A DNA stretch of 64,000 nt from Chloroflexi bacterium HGW-Chloroflexi-6 (GCA_002840685.1 PHBU01000001.1:186001-250000), one strand, 5' to 3'; numbered from the stretch's first letter, positions 24,991 through 34,016 are shown. The notes: generated by a model from the letters alone, not told the origin. Program-made: numbers and translations.

Positions 24991-25012
24991 AAGACGCCCG
25001 GGAAGGCGTCTT
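24991..25012 (-). terminator. Terminator of the hsp20 gene
   Basis: An 8-bp stem (24991-24998 with 25005-25012) followed on the minus strand by a T-run, 20 nt past the hsp20 stop. Confidence 0.75.
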
Positions 25013-25032
25013 TTGTGTATCTTGGCAGTTTG

Positions 25033-25416
25033 TTAGTTGTAAGCGACTTTGATGGTTTTGGGGCGGGCCGATTCGGATTTGGGGATGTGCAGGGTCAGCA
25101 CCCCATCTTCGATCTTGGCCTCGGCTTTGTCAGCGTCCAGTGCGGCAGGCAGGCGCAGGGCGCGCCGGAAAGCCCCGATCGGCAGTTCTCGCATCAGGTA
25201 CTCGCCATCATCTGGCCGGTATTCACCCTCAATCGACAGGGTGTCATCCAAAATCTGGATGTTCAAATCTTCGGCTTTCAGGCCTGGCACAAGCGCGCTA
25301 AGAACATACGCTTCGCCTTCATCTCGAATGTTCAGCGCCAGAGAGCGGGCTGCTTCAGCATCACGGGCCACACGGCGCACAACACGAGGGGCATAGGGGG
25401 CAATGTAGAATGTCAT
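25033..25416 (-). CDS. Hsp20/alpha-crystallin small heat-shock protein
   Basis: 127-aa chaperone that holds unfolding proteins. The crystallin domain is complete: AYVLSALVPGLKAEDLNIQILDDTLSIEGEY, then REL-x-x-GAFRRALRLPAALDADKAEAKIEDGVLTLHIPK with the conserved A-x-x-x-x-GVL. The N-terminal arm is short, and the C-terminal IxI motif appears as IKV. AAAGGAG precedes the ATG. The gene is divergent from the M23 peptidase gene; no CIRCE or other heat-shock operator was recognised in the 150-nt gap. Confidence 0.9.
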   Translation of the reverse strand: MTFYIAPYAPRVVRRVARDAEAARSLALNIRDEGEAYVLSALVPGLKAEDLNIQILDDTLSIEGEYRPDDGEYLMRELPIGAFRRALRLPAALDADKAEAKIEDGVLTLHIPKSESARPKTIKVAYN

Positions 25417-25554
25417 TTTTTCTCCTTTTGGTTATACCGGTTAAAGTTATTCGTATTTTATGCTTCGTGTGTCTGAAAAATAAAAGAGAAAAATAGGATT
25501 TCTGTTAAACCTGCATACAAAGAGCGTCAATGCGCGAGTCCACTGCCAACGCAG

Positions 25555-25560
25555 TATAAT
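25555..25560 (+). promoter_or_regulatory. -10 box directly before the M23 gene (leaderless start candidate)
   Basis: A consensus TATAAT ends 7 nt before the ATG at 25568, with no Shine-Dalgarno between. Transcription would begin at or beside the start codon. No clear -35 was seen. Confidence 0.5.
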
Positions 25561-25567
25561 CAGCCCC

Positions 25568-26275
25568 ATGCAAGTACGTAAACTGGTCGTCATTCTTATC
25601 ATTGGCGCGTTGGCAGGCAGCGCTTTTTTTGTATATCGCAACCTGCGCTCAGGGAGTGGCGAGCGCGGACAATCTGTGTGGGCTTTTTTGACCAACCCGG
25701 CCTCACAATCTGAACTGGTTATACCGGCCGGGGCGCGCTGCGGCGAGGCGCCGTTCGTTTTTCCAACCGAAGGCCTGGTCGGCTTTATCTGGGACGATTC
25801 TTTCCGCCCCGGGCACCGTCATGCCGGGATCGACATCTTCGCCGGTACCGGCGTGGGCGTCACGCCGGTTTATGCGGCTTATTCCGGGTACTTGACCCGC
25901 CAGGTTGATTGGAAATCTTCGTTAATTGTGCGTATTCCCAGCGACCCGCTCAATCCCGGCCAGCAGATCTGGACGTATTACACCCACATGGCCGACCCGA
26001 ACGGCAACTCAACCATTGCCCCGGATTTTCCGCCCGGCACCGATGAAGTTTTTGTCGAGGCTGGAACTTTGCTTGGCTACCAGGGAAATTACTCCGGCAC
26101 GCCGGGCAGCCCGGTCGGCGTTCACCTGCATTTTTCTGTGGTCAAGGATGATGGCTTTGGGCGCTATCTGAACGAGTTGGAAATCGACAATACCCTCGAC
26201 CCCTCCCCTTATCTTGGTCTGCGCTTGAATGCGCACCAAAACCCGGATCAGATTCCGACCTGCGCGGGACAATGA
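25568..26275 (+). CDS. M23 (LytM-like) metallopeptidase family protein, membrane-anchored
   Basis: 235 aa. An N-terminal signal anchor (LVVILIIGALAGSAFFVY) is followed by an extracytoplasmic M23 domain with the zinc motif GHRHAGIDIFAG (H-x3-D) and the terminal GVHLHFSV (HxH). These fit an active peptidoglycan or other Gly-rich endopeptidase. ORF length is at the small end of the family. It overlaps the SDR gene by ATGA. Confidence 0.86.
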   Translation: MQVRKLVVILIIGALAGSAFFVYRNLRSGSGERGQSVWAFLTNPASQSELVIPAGARCGEAPFVFPTEGLVGFIWDDSFRPGHRHAGIDIFAGTGVGVTPVYAAYSGYLTRQVDWKSSLIVRIPSDPLNPGQQIWTYYTHMADPNGNSTIAPDFPPGTDEVFVEAGTLLGYQGNYSGTPGSPVGVHLHFSVVKDDGFGRYLNELEIDNTLDPSPYLGLRLNAHQNPDQIPTCAGQ

Positions 26276-26940
26276 TGACACCCATAAATGGAAAAGTTGT
26301 GCTGATCACCGGCGCCGGGCGCGGACAAGGCCGCCAATTGGCCCTGTCCCTGGCGGCGCAGGGCGCGTTGCTCGCGCTGAATGATATTTCCCCGATCAAT
26401 GTGGATGAAGTTGCGCGTGAAATCTCGGCCAATGGGCACGGGCAGGCGCGCGTTTACATCCACGATGTCGCGAAAAAAGTTGCCGTCCAGGCCCTGATCA
26501 ATCAGGTGCTGGACGATTTTGGTCATCTTGATATTTTGATCAATCATGCCAACGTTCAGCCCTCAGCCGGATTGCTGGAGATGGATGAGTGGGACTTACA
26601 CCGTGTTTTTGAAGTGAACACGATCGGCGCCTTCCTGGTGATGCAATCCGCCGCACGGGTAATGCGTGAACAGGGCAACGGATTGATCGTTAACCTGCTC
26701 GGCAGCTTCGGACCATCCTCGCCCCCGGCCTATTCTTCCAGCCGCCTGGCAGTCGCCGGGTTGACCCGCCAAATCGCATCCGAATTGGCCGCGCACGGCA
26801 TCCGCGTTTATGGTCTGGCCCACGGACTGGATTTTCCAGATGCATTTGCTCCCGCTTTTCCGGGCGCGAGTCAGGCTGTTGAGGCCTTATGTGCTTCACA
26901 AGATATCCCGTCTGGTTCGATTCTCAGGCTGAGTGCCTGA
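26272..26940 (+). CDS. Short-chain dehydrogenase/reductase with altered active site
   Basis: 222-aa Rossmann oxidoreductase. The cofactor loop is TGAGRGQG and the Asp in LALNDIS suggests NAD(H). The usual NNAG is NHAN. The active-site block is LLGSFGPSSPPAYSSSRLAVAGL: Ser and Tyr are present, but the catalytic Lys of YxxxK is Arg, so activity may be weak or changed. The C-terminal part is shorter than the typical 245-250 aa. ATGA overlap with the peptidase gene couples translation. Confidence 0.85.
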   Translation: MMTPINGKVVLITGAGRGQGRQLALSLAAQGALLALNDISPINVDEVAREISANGHGQARVYIHDVAKKVAVQALINQVLDDFGHLDILINHANVQPSAGLLEMDEWDLHRVFEVNTIGAFLVMQSAARVMREQGNGLIVNLLGSFGPSSPPAYSSSRLAVAGLTRQIASELAAHGIRVYGLAHGLDFPDAFAPAFPGASQAVEALCASQDIPSGSILRLSA

Positions 26941-26955
26941 TTTTAAGGAGGTTTT

Positions 26956-27345
26956 ATGTATATCTTTGTTCGCTTGACTGCAGTTGTCACCATTCTTTTC
27001 GGCGTTTTGTTGATGCTGGCCGGTTTATCCGGCGCAGGCTACGGGTTTTTCCAAAATGATGCCCTGACCCTGACCATCAACAATTATCTTGAACAGACCA
27101 ATGACATGCGCCGGGTGGTTAATGCTGGCTATGCAGGGGTCATCCTGGGCACACTGGCTTTCATTTTTGGCATGTTTGCCGCAGCCTTCGGGCAACTGTT
27201 GCTGGTCTTTGTCGATCTGGCAACCCATACACGCGAAACCAACATTATCTTGCGCGGTTTTCGCGCACAAAGCAGTAGCAAGCAGACAACCGCCAATGAT
27301 GATGACGAGAAAATGTACGGAACAGAACTCGAATCCGTCGGCTAA
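26956..27345 (+). CDS. Two-TM membrane protein of unknown function
   Basis: 129 aa with AAGGAGG before the ATG. Two TM helices are evident: LTAVVTILFGVLLMLAGLSGAGYGF near the start and AGVILGTLAFIFGMFAAAFGQLLLVFVDLA in the middle. A cytoplasmic, acidic tail follows. No family recognised. It lies 15 nt after the SDR gene and is probably the last gene of that small operon. Confidence 0.75.
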   Translation: MYIFVRLTAVVTILFGVLLMLAGLSGAGYGFFQNDALTLTINNYLEQTNDMRRVVNAGYAGVILGTLAFIFGMFAAAFGQLLLVFVDLATHTRETNIILRGFRAQSSSKQTTANDDDEKMYGTELESVG

Positions 27346-27469
27346 ACACTGAGTTTGATATTTTACTGATAATGCCTTTTGACCTAAAATTTCTTGCCGC
27401 CGCCAGCCAGGTGCTGTGGCGCACATTTCCATTTTAAATTATCGTTTATGATTTGGCTGGAATAAACCA

Positions 27470-28699
27470 ATGACAAAGCCTGAAAAACAAATTAATAAAC
27501 TTCCGCGAAGTTTTATTTACCTGACCGTGCTGATCTTATCGCTGGCGGCTGCTTTTGCTGTTTGGGGTGTTCCCTATTTTTTTCAACCGCCACAGGTCGA
27601 AGGAATTTCTGGTACTTACGGAACCGGCACCTTGCGTGCCAGGGTGGTGGAAATCCTTGAAGAAGGCCAGGCCGAACTTGAAGGATTCACTCAGAATTTT
27701 CAGGTGATGCGCGTCGAATTGCTTGAGGGCGAATATAAGGGCATCCTGATGGAAGTGGAATATGGCAGGCGCCAGGTGCGCCCCGACTTTAAGCCTTTCG
27801 CGCCCGGGGATGAAATCTTTATCACGCTCGGCAAGCGTCCCGATGGGGTTCTGTCTGCGTTTTATGTGGAGTATGTCCGCTCGCAATCCCTGTTTGTGCT
27901 GTTGGGAGTTTTTGTGGCTGCCATCCTGCTGATCAGTGGCTGGAAAGGGCTGCGCGCCTTGCTGGCGATGGCTTTCAGCCTGTTGATCATTATCGGTTAC
28001 ATTATTCCGCACATTCTGGCGGGCGAAGACCCGGTAACGATCAGCCTGATCGGTTCGGCTATTTTGCTTGGAGTCTCGCTGTATGTTACTTACGGCTGGA
28101 ATCTAAAAACACACGCATCGGTTTTGAGCATGATTCTTGTTCTGATCCTGACCGGAACACTTGCCGTCTTGTTCGTAAGCCTGACTCGCTTGAGCGGTTA
28201 TGGCAGCGAAGATGCGCTTTTCCTGGCACAAATGTCTGGTGTAGCGATCAACTTGCGCGGTTTGTTGTTGGGGGGGCTGATCATTGGCGCGTTGGGGGTG
28301 CTCGACGATCTGGTAACAACCCAGTCTTCGGCGGTCTTTGAACTGCACCACGCCAACCCGGCGTTTAAGTTTTGGGAATTATTTCGTACATCCATGCGCA
28401 TCGGGCAGGATCATGTTGCAGCTACAGTCAATACTTTGATCCTGGCCTATGCGGGCGCTTCCCTGCCGACCCTTTTGCTGTTTACCCTGGGCAAGGGGAA
28501 TTATGGTTTCCTGCTTAACACTGAGATGGTGGCCGAAGAGATCGTGCGCACCCTGGTCGGGTCGCTCGGATTGGTGGCTGCAGTTCCAATTACAACGGTC
28601 ATTGCAGTTTTCCTGGCCTTATTCAGTCACCGTCTGGGTTGGCTACGCCCCTTTTTAGGCCCCGAAACCGGCAGCGGCGAGCACGGGCATCATCACTAA
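27470..28699 (+). CDS. YibE/F-like multi-TM membrane protein
   Basis: 409 aa. An N-terminal TM helix is followed by an extracytoplasmic beta-rich domain of about 100 residues (ARVVEILEEGQAELEG...VEYGRRQVRPDF...GDEIFITL), then about seven TM helices. The landmarks LLISGWKGLRALLAMAFSLLII, GALGVLDDLVTTQSSAVFEL and FRTSMRIGQDHVAATVNTLILAYAGASLP are typical of YibE/F. The family is thought to be a transporter or permease but its substrate is unproven. The C-terminus is His-rich (GEHGHHH), a possible metal contact. Confidence 0.87.
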   Translation: MTKPEKQINKLPRSFIYLTVLILSLAAAFAVWGVPYFFQPPQVEGISGTYGTGTLRARVVEILEEGQAELEGFTQNFQVMRVELLEGEYKGILMEVEYGRRQVRPDFKPFAPGDEIFITLGKRPDGVLSAFYVEYVRSQSLFVLLGVFVAAILLISGWKGLRALLAMAFSLLIIIGYIIPHILAGEDPVTISLIGSAILLGVSLYVTYGWNLKTHASVLSMILVLILTGTLAVLFVSLTRLSGYGSEDALFLAQMSGVAINLRGLLLGGLIIGALGVLDDLVTTQSSAVFELHHANPAFKFWELFRTSMRIGQDHVAATVNTLILAYAGASLPTLLLFTLGKGNYGFLLNTEMVAEEIVRTLVGSLGLVAAVPITTVIAVFLALFSHRLGWLRPFLGPETGSGEHGHHH

Positions 28700-28731
28700 C
28701 ATCCAAAATTATTGAATGATCTGTAAAAACA

Positions 28732-28773
28732 CAGAGCGCATCGCAGGTTTTTATGAGTCTGCGATGCGCTCTG
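28732..28773. terminator. Large inverted repeat between convergent YibE/F and OsmC genes
   Basis: A perfect 15-bp stem (28732-28746 with 28759-28773) closes a 12-nt loop, midway between two converging genes. A T-run is weak on both sides, so it may end transcription inefficiently or act as an mRNA-stabilising hairpin. Confidence 0.6.
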
Positions 28774-28799
28774 GCATATATGCATGTTGTTCGATCTTT

Positions 28800-29201
28800 T
28801 TAGGCGATCGCCACTTCTTTGGTGCTTACCTCAAATTTGGGTGGGTTTTCAAGATGTTTCTTGACCGCGCACAATTCCGCAGAGCGGATCAGCGATTCGC
28901 GATATTTTTCTGGGAAGGTCGGCGGAACCTGAATTTCAAGGTCGATCTTTTTGATCATGCCGCTGAAATCACTGTGCATGCGCTGAACAATGCGGATACC
29001 GGCGCTGTCGAGGCCGCGCTGGCGGCAGAAACCGAGTACATAAATCCCGGCGCAGGTGCCGATCGAGCTCAGAAACACTGCAAAGGGGGTCGGGGCAGAA
29101 CCTTCGCCGCCGCCACTGGGTGGCTGGTCAGTGTGGACGGTTAACCCGCTAAAGTGGGCATCGACGCGCGCGCCGCCGGGGAAGTCAATGATCATTTCCA
29201 T
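28800..29201 (-). CDS. OsmC-family peroxiredoxin-like protein
   Basis: 133-aa OsmC/YhfA-like thiol protein. The first redox Cys lies in SSIGTCAGIYVLGFCRQRGL and the second in RSAELCAVKKHLENPPKFEV, as expected for the family's peroxidatic and resolving pair; the second Cys in GFC is extra. It probably reduces organic peroxides. A ribosome site (AAGGAGAC) precedes the ATG. Confidence 0.88.
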   Translation of the reverse strand: MEMIIDFPGGARVDAHFSGLTVHTDQPPSGGGEGSAPTPFAVFLSSIGTCAGIYVLGFCRQRGLDSAGIRIVQRMHSDFSGMIKKIDLEIQVPPTFPEKYRESLIRSAELCAVKKHLENPPKFEVSTKEVAIA

Positions 29202-29290
29202 AGTTGTAAGTCTCCTTGCTTTTTCTCAAAAACAGATGTTTTTTGTTTACTATCCCCTTAGATGTCAAGAAGTTGAAAAAGTTGCAAGGT

Positions 29291-30556
29291 TCATTCGCCA
29301 AATAAGTTGCCCAGCCAGCCCAACACACCGCGCTCAGGCATGCCGCCATGCACAGAGCCGTCTGTGCCGTTGATCAATACGGTGTATTGCCTGTTTTCGA
29401 AGGTGTATTCTGTGATCCAGACCGGCACAAAAACCAGTTTGAATGACAAAATCGAAATACTTGATGCGCTGTACGATAGGTCACTTAACTGGCTTTTTTG
29501 AGCGTGGATCTGCTGCTTGACCCGCTGAACGGCTTGCTGGCGGGCGTCCAGTGAAGCGTCAGACATGGCGCGCTCATAAACTTCCGCGGGCCAGCCTGCC
29601 AGATAGCGCGGATCGTAGAGCGGGGCGTTGGGCAGGTCAAATTTTGTCAGAAGGGGTTGTAGCAGTTCGGCCAGACGCGGGGTTGCTGGAATGCTGATAT
29701 CGTTGAAGAATATCGGATGAACGCCTGAAGCCTGCACATACTGCTTGTCTTTATAAACCACACCTGTCCAGGGAATGTTCCCAGCAATGTCGAAGGTCCA
29801 TACCGGCAAATACATGCCGCGCGGAGGCTGAACCTTGCCCTGGGGTTTGATCTGGTGCTTTTCGACCCACGCCACCAGGTAGCGGATGGCCTCACGCTGA
29901 TTGAAACCCATCGGCACGATCGCATCTGGCTCAACCAGTTCGCGAGCATCACCCTGAATAACGTGGACAGAAGCGCAATAGGCGCAATTTGTCGACTTGG
30001 CTGTCGGCGGCAAAATGAAGTCTGCCCCGCAGCCCTGGCAGTGAAAGGTTTGCATGGCGACCGGTTTGCGATGTCCCTTGCCGGTGGCCATTGCCACGAT
30101 GAAATCCTGTTCTTCTTCGACAGCCTGGTTGCCAAGAACCTGGTTGCGGGTGCAATATTCACAAACCAGGCTGTGCCCGTCGCCATCAAAAACCATCCGC
30201 GCGCCGCATTTGGGGCAGGTAAAGCGGTCTGCCTGCACGTTCCTGGTCTCGGTGGATTGGGCTGGCAACGCATCGGGGTTGACGATATCTTCTTGTTTTA
30301 TCTTGCCATCCAGAATGGCCATTTCACGGCGCGCCAGGGCATTGGCCGGCTCAAGCGCCAGGGCTTCTTCGAGATACCGGCGTTTTTGGGCGGGATCTTC
30401 AACCACGCGGCTGAGATGCAGATTGGCCTGAAAGCGCGTCTCATGATCGTCGGCAACCATCAGCGCGCGCTCGAAGTAATTTTGCGCGGCCCGGAATTCG
30501 CCCGATTTGTAATGGATGATACCCATTCGCACCATGTCGTTATCGTATTCAGCCAT
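29291..30556 (-). CDS. TPR and zinc-ribbon protein of unknown function
   Basis: 421 aa. TPR-like helices occupy residues 1-85 (MGIIHYKSGEFRAAQNYFERAL, YLEEALALEPANALARREMA). Then come two zinc ribbons: CPKCGARMV...CEYC near 118-140 and CQGCGADF...CAYC near 165-190. The remaining half is a beta-rich domain with PPRGMYLPVWTFDIAGNIPWTGVVY and a late VFVPVWITEYTFENRQYTVLINGTDGSVHG, similar to domains in proteins with DNA-helicase-like zinc ribbons. Function not known. It follows folP by 6 nt. Confidence 0.78.
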   Translation of the reverse strand: MAEYDNDMVRMGIIHYKSGEFRAAQNYFERALMVADDHETRFQANLHLSRVVEDPAQKRRYLEEALALEPANALARREMAILDGKIKQEDIVNPDALPAQSTETRNVQADRFTCPKCGARMVFDGDGHSLVCEYCTRNQVLGNQAVEEEQDFIVAMATGKGHRKPVAMQTFHCQGCGADFILPPTAKSTNCAYCASVHVIQGDARELVEPDAIVPMGFNQREAIRYLVAWVEKHQIKPQGKVQPPRGMYLPVWTFDIAGNIPWTGVVYKDKQYVQASGVHPIFFNDISIPATPRLAELLQPLLTKFDLPNAPLYDPRYLAGWPAEVYERAMSDASLDARQQAVQRVKQQIHAQKSQLSDLSYSASSISILSFKLVFVPVWITEYTFENRQYTVLINGTDGSVHGGMPERGVLGWLGNLFGE

Positions 30557-30562
30557 ATCTTC

Positions 30563-31456
30563 TTACCTGTGGATGGTTTTGCGAACAATGGCATCGGCCA
30601 TGCGGGCAACCTGCGTCATCTGAGCTACATCGTGCACGCGGACGATGTTTGCCCCGCGCGCGATGCCAATGGCAACCGTTGCAGCGGTCCCGGCAGCGCG
30701 TTGGTCGGCGGGCAGGTCGAGGGTGTAGCCGATGAACGATTTGCGCGAAGTCCCCAACAGAACAGGGAATCCCAATTCGCAAATCTCATCCAGGCGGTTG
30801 AGCAGTTCCAGGTTTTGCTGGACGGTCTTGCCAAAGCCGATGCCGGGGTCGAGGATGATCTTCTCGTCCGCAATCCCGGCATTACGCGCCAGCAAGACGG
30901 ATTCCATCAGTTCGCGCTGCACGTCTGCCAGTAGATCGGCATATTCGACGCCGATGTAGCGTCCGCCAAGCCGCGCTTCAACCTGGGCATCGTTGGGTTT
31001 GCTGCGGTTGTGCATCAGGATGACCGGCGCGCCGCGTTTGGCGGCCAGGGCGGCCATTTGCGGATCGGCACGCAAGCCCCAAACATCGTTGATGATCTGT
31101 GCGCCCGCATCCAGTGCGGACTCGGCCACGGCGGCTTTGTACGTATCGATTGAAATCAGTATCTCAGGGAAGCGGCTGGCGATCGCGCGGATGACCGGTT
31201 CGACCCGGCGCTTTTCCTCGTCTTCCTGCACAACCTGCGCGCCGGGGCGGGTTGATTCACCGCCGATATCGAGGATATCCGCACCCTCGGCCAGGAATCG
31301 CCCGGCCTGTTCGAGCGCGCGCGAAACAAAGTCTCCCGCAGAAACCAAACCGTCCCCCGAAAACGAATCGGGGGTGATGTTGATAATGCCCATCAAAATG
31401 GTGCGCTGTCCCCAGTCCAGGCTGTGATTACCGATAACAAGAGTTTTGGGTTTCAT
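30563..31456 (-). CDS. folP: Dihydropteroate synthase
   Basis: Condenses 6-hydroxymethyl-dihydropterin diphosphate with 4-aminobenzoate in folate synthesis. Signature motifs are NITPDSFSGDGL, DIGGESTRPGAQ, SIDTYKAAVAESALDAGAQIINDVWGL, VILMHNRSKP, ILDPGIGFGKT, LLGTSRKSFIG and VHDVAQM. At 297 aa it has the normal length and a complete TIM barrel. Sulfonamide-binding regions look normal. No other folate gene is nearby; the zinc-ribbon gene follows by 6 nt. Confidence 0.95.
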   Translation of the reverse strand: MKPKTLVIGNHSLDWGQRTILMGIINITPDSFSGDGLVSAGDFVSRALEQAGRFLAEGADILDIGGESTRPGAQVVQEDEEKRRVEPVIRAIASRFPEILISIDTYKAAVAESALDAGAQIINDVWGLRADPQMAALAAKRGAPVILMHNRSKPNDAQVEARLGGRYIGVEYADLLADVQRELMESVLLARNAGIADEKIILDPGIGFGKTVQQNLELLNRLDEICELGFPVLLGTSRKSFIGYTLDLPADQRAAGTAATVAIGIARGANIVRVHDVAQMTQVARMADAIVRKTIHR

Positions 31457-31480
31457 ATTTTTTGCACGGCAACCTTTTCA

Positions 31481-31562
31481 AACACAAAGGACACGAAGAT
31501 CACGAAAGAAAAACAATTATGAAACCATGTTTTCCCTTTGTAACCTTTGTGCCCTTCGTTTT
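31481..31562. repeat. HKGHEDHE-type imperfect inverted repeat
   Basis: Left arm 31483-31508 (CACAAAGGACACGAAG and on) and right arm 31535-31557 are imperfect inverted copies, 13 of 16 core positions matching. Translated on the plus strand they read KHKGHEDHERK and FVTFVPFVF, a word pair known from small palindromic elements scattered through many environmental genomes. It fills the 143-nt gap between folP and a STAS-like gene. Confidence 0.65.
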
Positions 31563-31599
31563 TAGGCTTTCTTTGGCCATCTGGCGATGCAAAGATTTT

Positions 31600-32019
31600 T
31601 TAAACCATCTGGTCGAGCGGTTTGGCAAGCCAGGCTTCGGCTTCGTCGATCACAGTAAAAACGCGGACAGCCGCGCCAGTAACAGTGGCCGAGGCAGCCA
31701 CCTTCATGATCGCATCCTTGACCTGCTGGCTGGCGACAACAACTGCCGCGCGCACGTTGCGCGTCGATGGATCGTTGTTGACTTCGACCGCCATTTTGAT
31801 CGCTTTTTCAGGGATTTCCTTGACCTGGCGCAGATCGTACAGGTTGCGCGTCAGGCGGTCGGAGCCCATCAGATGCTCGAAGGCAAATTCGCGCCAGTCA
31901 CTGATGGTTGCTTCGCTCAAATCGCTAAAGGTCAGGGTCATGCCGCCATCCGGGCGGCGGTTGACAGTGTAGCCAATGCCCGCTTTGGGCGTCCACATTA
32001 AGGGTTTTGAGTCGCTCAT
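31600..32019 (-). CDS. STAS/SpoIIAA-like protein
   Basis: 139 aa with GGAGGCAGC before the ATG and a TATAAT-like box at 32055-32060 upstream. The fold looks like STAS: GMTLTFSDLSEATISDWREFAFEHL, then LYDLRQVKEIPEKAIKMAVEVNND and AAVVVASQQVKDAIMKVAASATVTGAAVRVFTVIDEAEAWL. The closing DEAEAWL resembles the EEEAKEWL end of the gene at 23094-23459, so the two are likely distant paralogues. Function unknown. Confidence 0.72.
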   Translation of the reverse strand: MSDSKPLMWTPKAGIGYTVNRRPDGGMTLTFSDLSEATISDWREFAFEHLMGSDRLTRNLYDLRQVKEIPEKAIKMAVEVNNDPSTRNVRAAVVVASQQVKDAIMKVAASATVTGAAVRVFTVIDEAEAWLAKPLDQMV

Positions 32020-32081
32020 GCTGCCTCCAAATTAATTACAGGATAATCCTGTGGATTATAAGCCGAAAACAGGTCAACTTC

Positions 32082-33932
32082 TTAAGCCAACAAAACATAT
32101 TCTTTCAAAAACTTATTCAGGGTCTGGTAATAATCGATGATCGTTTCACTCTTGCGCCAGCCGTGGCCCTCACCTTCGTACAGGCGGAAGATGTGCGGCA
32201 CTTTATTGCGCCGCAGGGCATCGACAATGCTCTCTGATTGATCGGGCAGCACCACTTTATCATCTGCGCCCTGGAAGACAGCCAACGGGTCGCGGATCTG
32301 ATCCGCGTGAAAAACCGCCGACCATTTTTTGAAATGCTCCGCGGCGGCAGGCAGTTCTCCGACCAGCGAGGCGTTGTAGCGCTCCTCGAACTTGTGGGTT
32401 TCATCCTCCAGCGTGAACAGGTTCGAGACACCGAACAAATTGACCCCTGCGCGGAAAACGCCAGGGTAATGCACCAGACAGTTCAAAACGGTAAAACCGC
32501 CTGCCGAACCACCCATGATTACCATGCGGGTCGGGTCGGCCAAACCGAGAGCGGCCAGCGCTCCAGCCGCTCCGGCCGCGTCTTCGGCATCGACCGGGCC
32601 CCACTTTTCGCGCAGGGCCAGCATGTATTTGCGCCCGTAACCGGTCGAGCCGCGGTAATTGACCTCGATATAGGCAAAGCCCCGACTGGCAAAATAAGCC
32701 GCGTCTCCGTTGTAACTGGCAACCCTCGCCGAAGTTGGCCCGCCGTGAATGTTGACGATCGCGGGCGGCAGACCCTCTGCGTCAAAGAACGGGTTACTGG
32801 GCGGGTAATACAACCCATGTACCGGCGTTCCGTCTGGCGCGGGCCACTCGATGGCCTGCGGTTCGGGCAGATACTCAGGCGGGATGCTTTCACTCTCAGA
32901 ATACTTTTCGATACGCAGCTTGTGATCCGCAAGCGAGACGATCCGCGACGGACATTTTGGGGATGAAGCGATAAAGGCGATCTGGCCCTGGGTGGATACG
33001 GTTACCTGGCCAAACCAGGTATAAGGGGCTGTTCCAATCGGAGCGGACTCACCGCCAGTTGCCTCCACCGCCCAAAGCGACCGCCACCCCTTGTCGTTGC
33101 GGGCATACACCAGGCTTTGGCCGTTCCAGCCGAACAGGCGCATCCCCTGCACCCAGGCCGGGTCGAGCAGGGAGGCGTTCTCAGCCAGGACTCGCATCTG
33201 ACCGCTGGACAGGTCGAGGCTGCGCAGCGTGTCCCATTCGCCATCGTTGGCGAGAAAAGCCAGAAAGCGGCCATCCGCCGAAAACTCAGGCTGAAAGACC
33301 GGGGTCTGGTCATCCCCGTAGATTTGTTTCACATCCGTCAGTTGTGCGCCGTTTAGGCGGGCCATCATTAAGCGACAGCCATCCCACGGCATCTGCGGGT
33401 GATTCCACTCGACCCAGGCGATCTGCTGGCCATCGGGGTGCCAGGCAGGCTGCATATAAAAATCGGAGCCGGTCGCCAGTTGGACAGGCCAGCGCGAACC
33501 CTCGGCATCGACCATGGCCAGGCAGTCATGGCGCTCATAAGAATGGATGAACAGGATCTTCGAACCGTCTGGAGAAATAGCGGGCGAGGCCACCTCGCCA
33601 AACTGGGGCGTAATGGCCTTGGCCCGCCCAGAATCGAGCGATTGACGATAGAGCTGCCCGCCGCTGGCGAAAACCACCATGCCGTTGCGCACGCTGAAAT
33701 CGCCACCGCCGTAGCCGATGCCGCCGCTGACTTTGAGCGTATCGGTCAGGTCGCGCGGTGCGTCACCGGGTTTGCGCACAACCAGCACCCGCCGCGCAGA
33801 GCGGCCTTCGAGCCAAACCAGCGTTTGACCATCGCTGTCAAATTGAACATCTTCGAGGCGCAGTTTCAGCCCCAGCAGTTCAGGGGAGATGGGCGAAGGC
33901 CACAAACCAAACGGGGAGAATTTTTTATTCAC
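32082..33932 (-). CDS. S9 prolyl-oligopeptidase-family peptidase
   Basis: Serine peptidase of 616 aa. The N-terminal two thirds form a beta-propeller (repeated blades such as ASPAISPDGSKILFIHS, FQPEFSADGRFLAFLAND). The C-terminal alpha/beta-hydrolase domain has VNIHGGPTSARVASYNGDAAYFASRGFAYIEVNYRGSTGYGRKY, the nucleophile in MGGSAGGFTVL, Asp in QGADDKVVLPDQS and His in EGEGHGWRK. No signal peptide, so it is cytoplasmic and may be a dipeptidyl- or acylaminoacyl-peptidase. The start was set at GTG 33932 because AGGAG lies 7 nt upstream; the open frame reaches a TTG at 33962 without one. Confidence 0.9.
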   Translation of the reverse strand: MNKKFSPFGLWPSPISPELLGLKLRLEDVQFDSDGQTLVWLEGRSARRVLVVRKPGDAPRDLTDTLKVSGGIGYGGGDFSVRNGMVVFASGGQLYRQSLDSGRAKAITPQFGEVASPAISPDGSKILFIHSYERHDCLAMVDAEGSRWPVQLATGSDFYMQPAWHPDGQQIAWVEWNHPQMPWDGCRLMMARLNGAQLTDVKQIYGDDQTPVFQPEFSADGRFLAFLANDGEWDTLRSLDLSSGQMRVLAENASLLDPAWVQGMRLFGWNGQSLVYARNDKGWRSLWAVEATGGESAPIGTAPYTWFGQVTVSTQGQIAFIASSPKCPSRIVSLADHKLRIEKYSESESIPPEYLPEPQAIEWPAPDGTPVHGLYYPPSNPFFDAEGLPPAIVNIHGGPTSARVASYNGDAAYFASRGFAYIEVNYRGSTGYGRKYMLALREKWGPVDAEDAAGAAGALAALGLADPTRMVIMGGSAGGFTVLNCLVHYPGVFRAGVNLFGVSNLFTLEDETHKFEERYNASLVGELPAAAEHFKKWSAVFHADQIRDPLAVFQGADDKVVLPDQSESIVDALRRNKVPHIFRLYEGEGHGWRKSETIIDYYQTLNKFLKEYVLLA

Positions 33933-34016
33933 AAGAGAACTCCTGATGTGTTTTGATAACAAGTTTGTTATGGATTATATCTGCTTCGGGCAGACGATTT
34001 GCAAGATGTCTGATAG

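Noticed and set aside
31462-32001. 179-codon plus-strand frame starting KHKGHEDHE
   Set aside because: The start is a repeat element and the rest is antisense to the STAS-like gene, which has its own ribosome site and promoter-like box.
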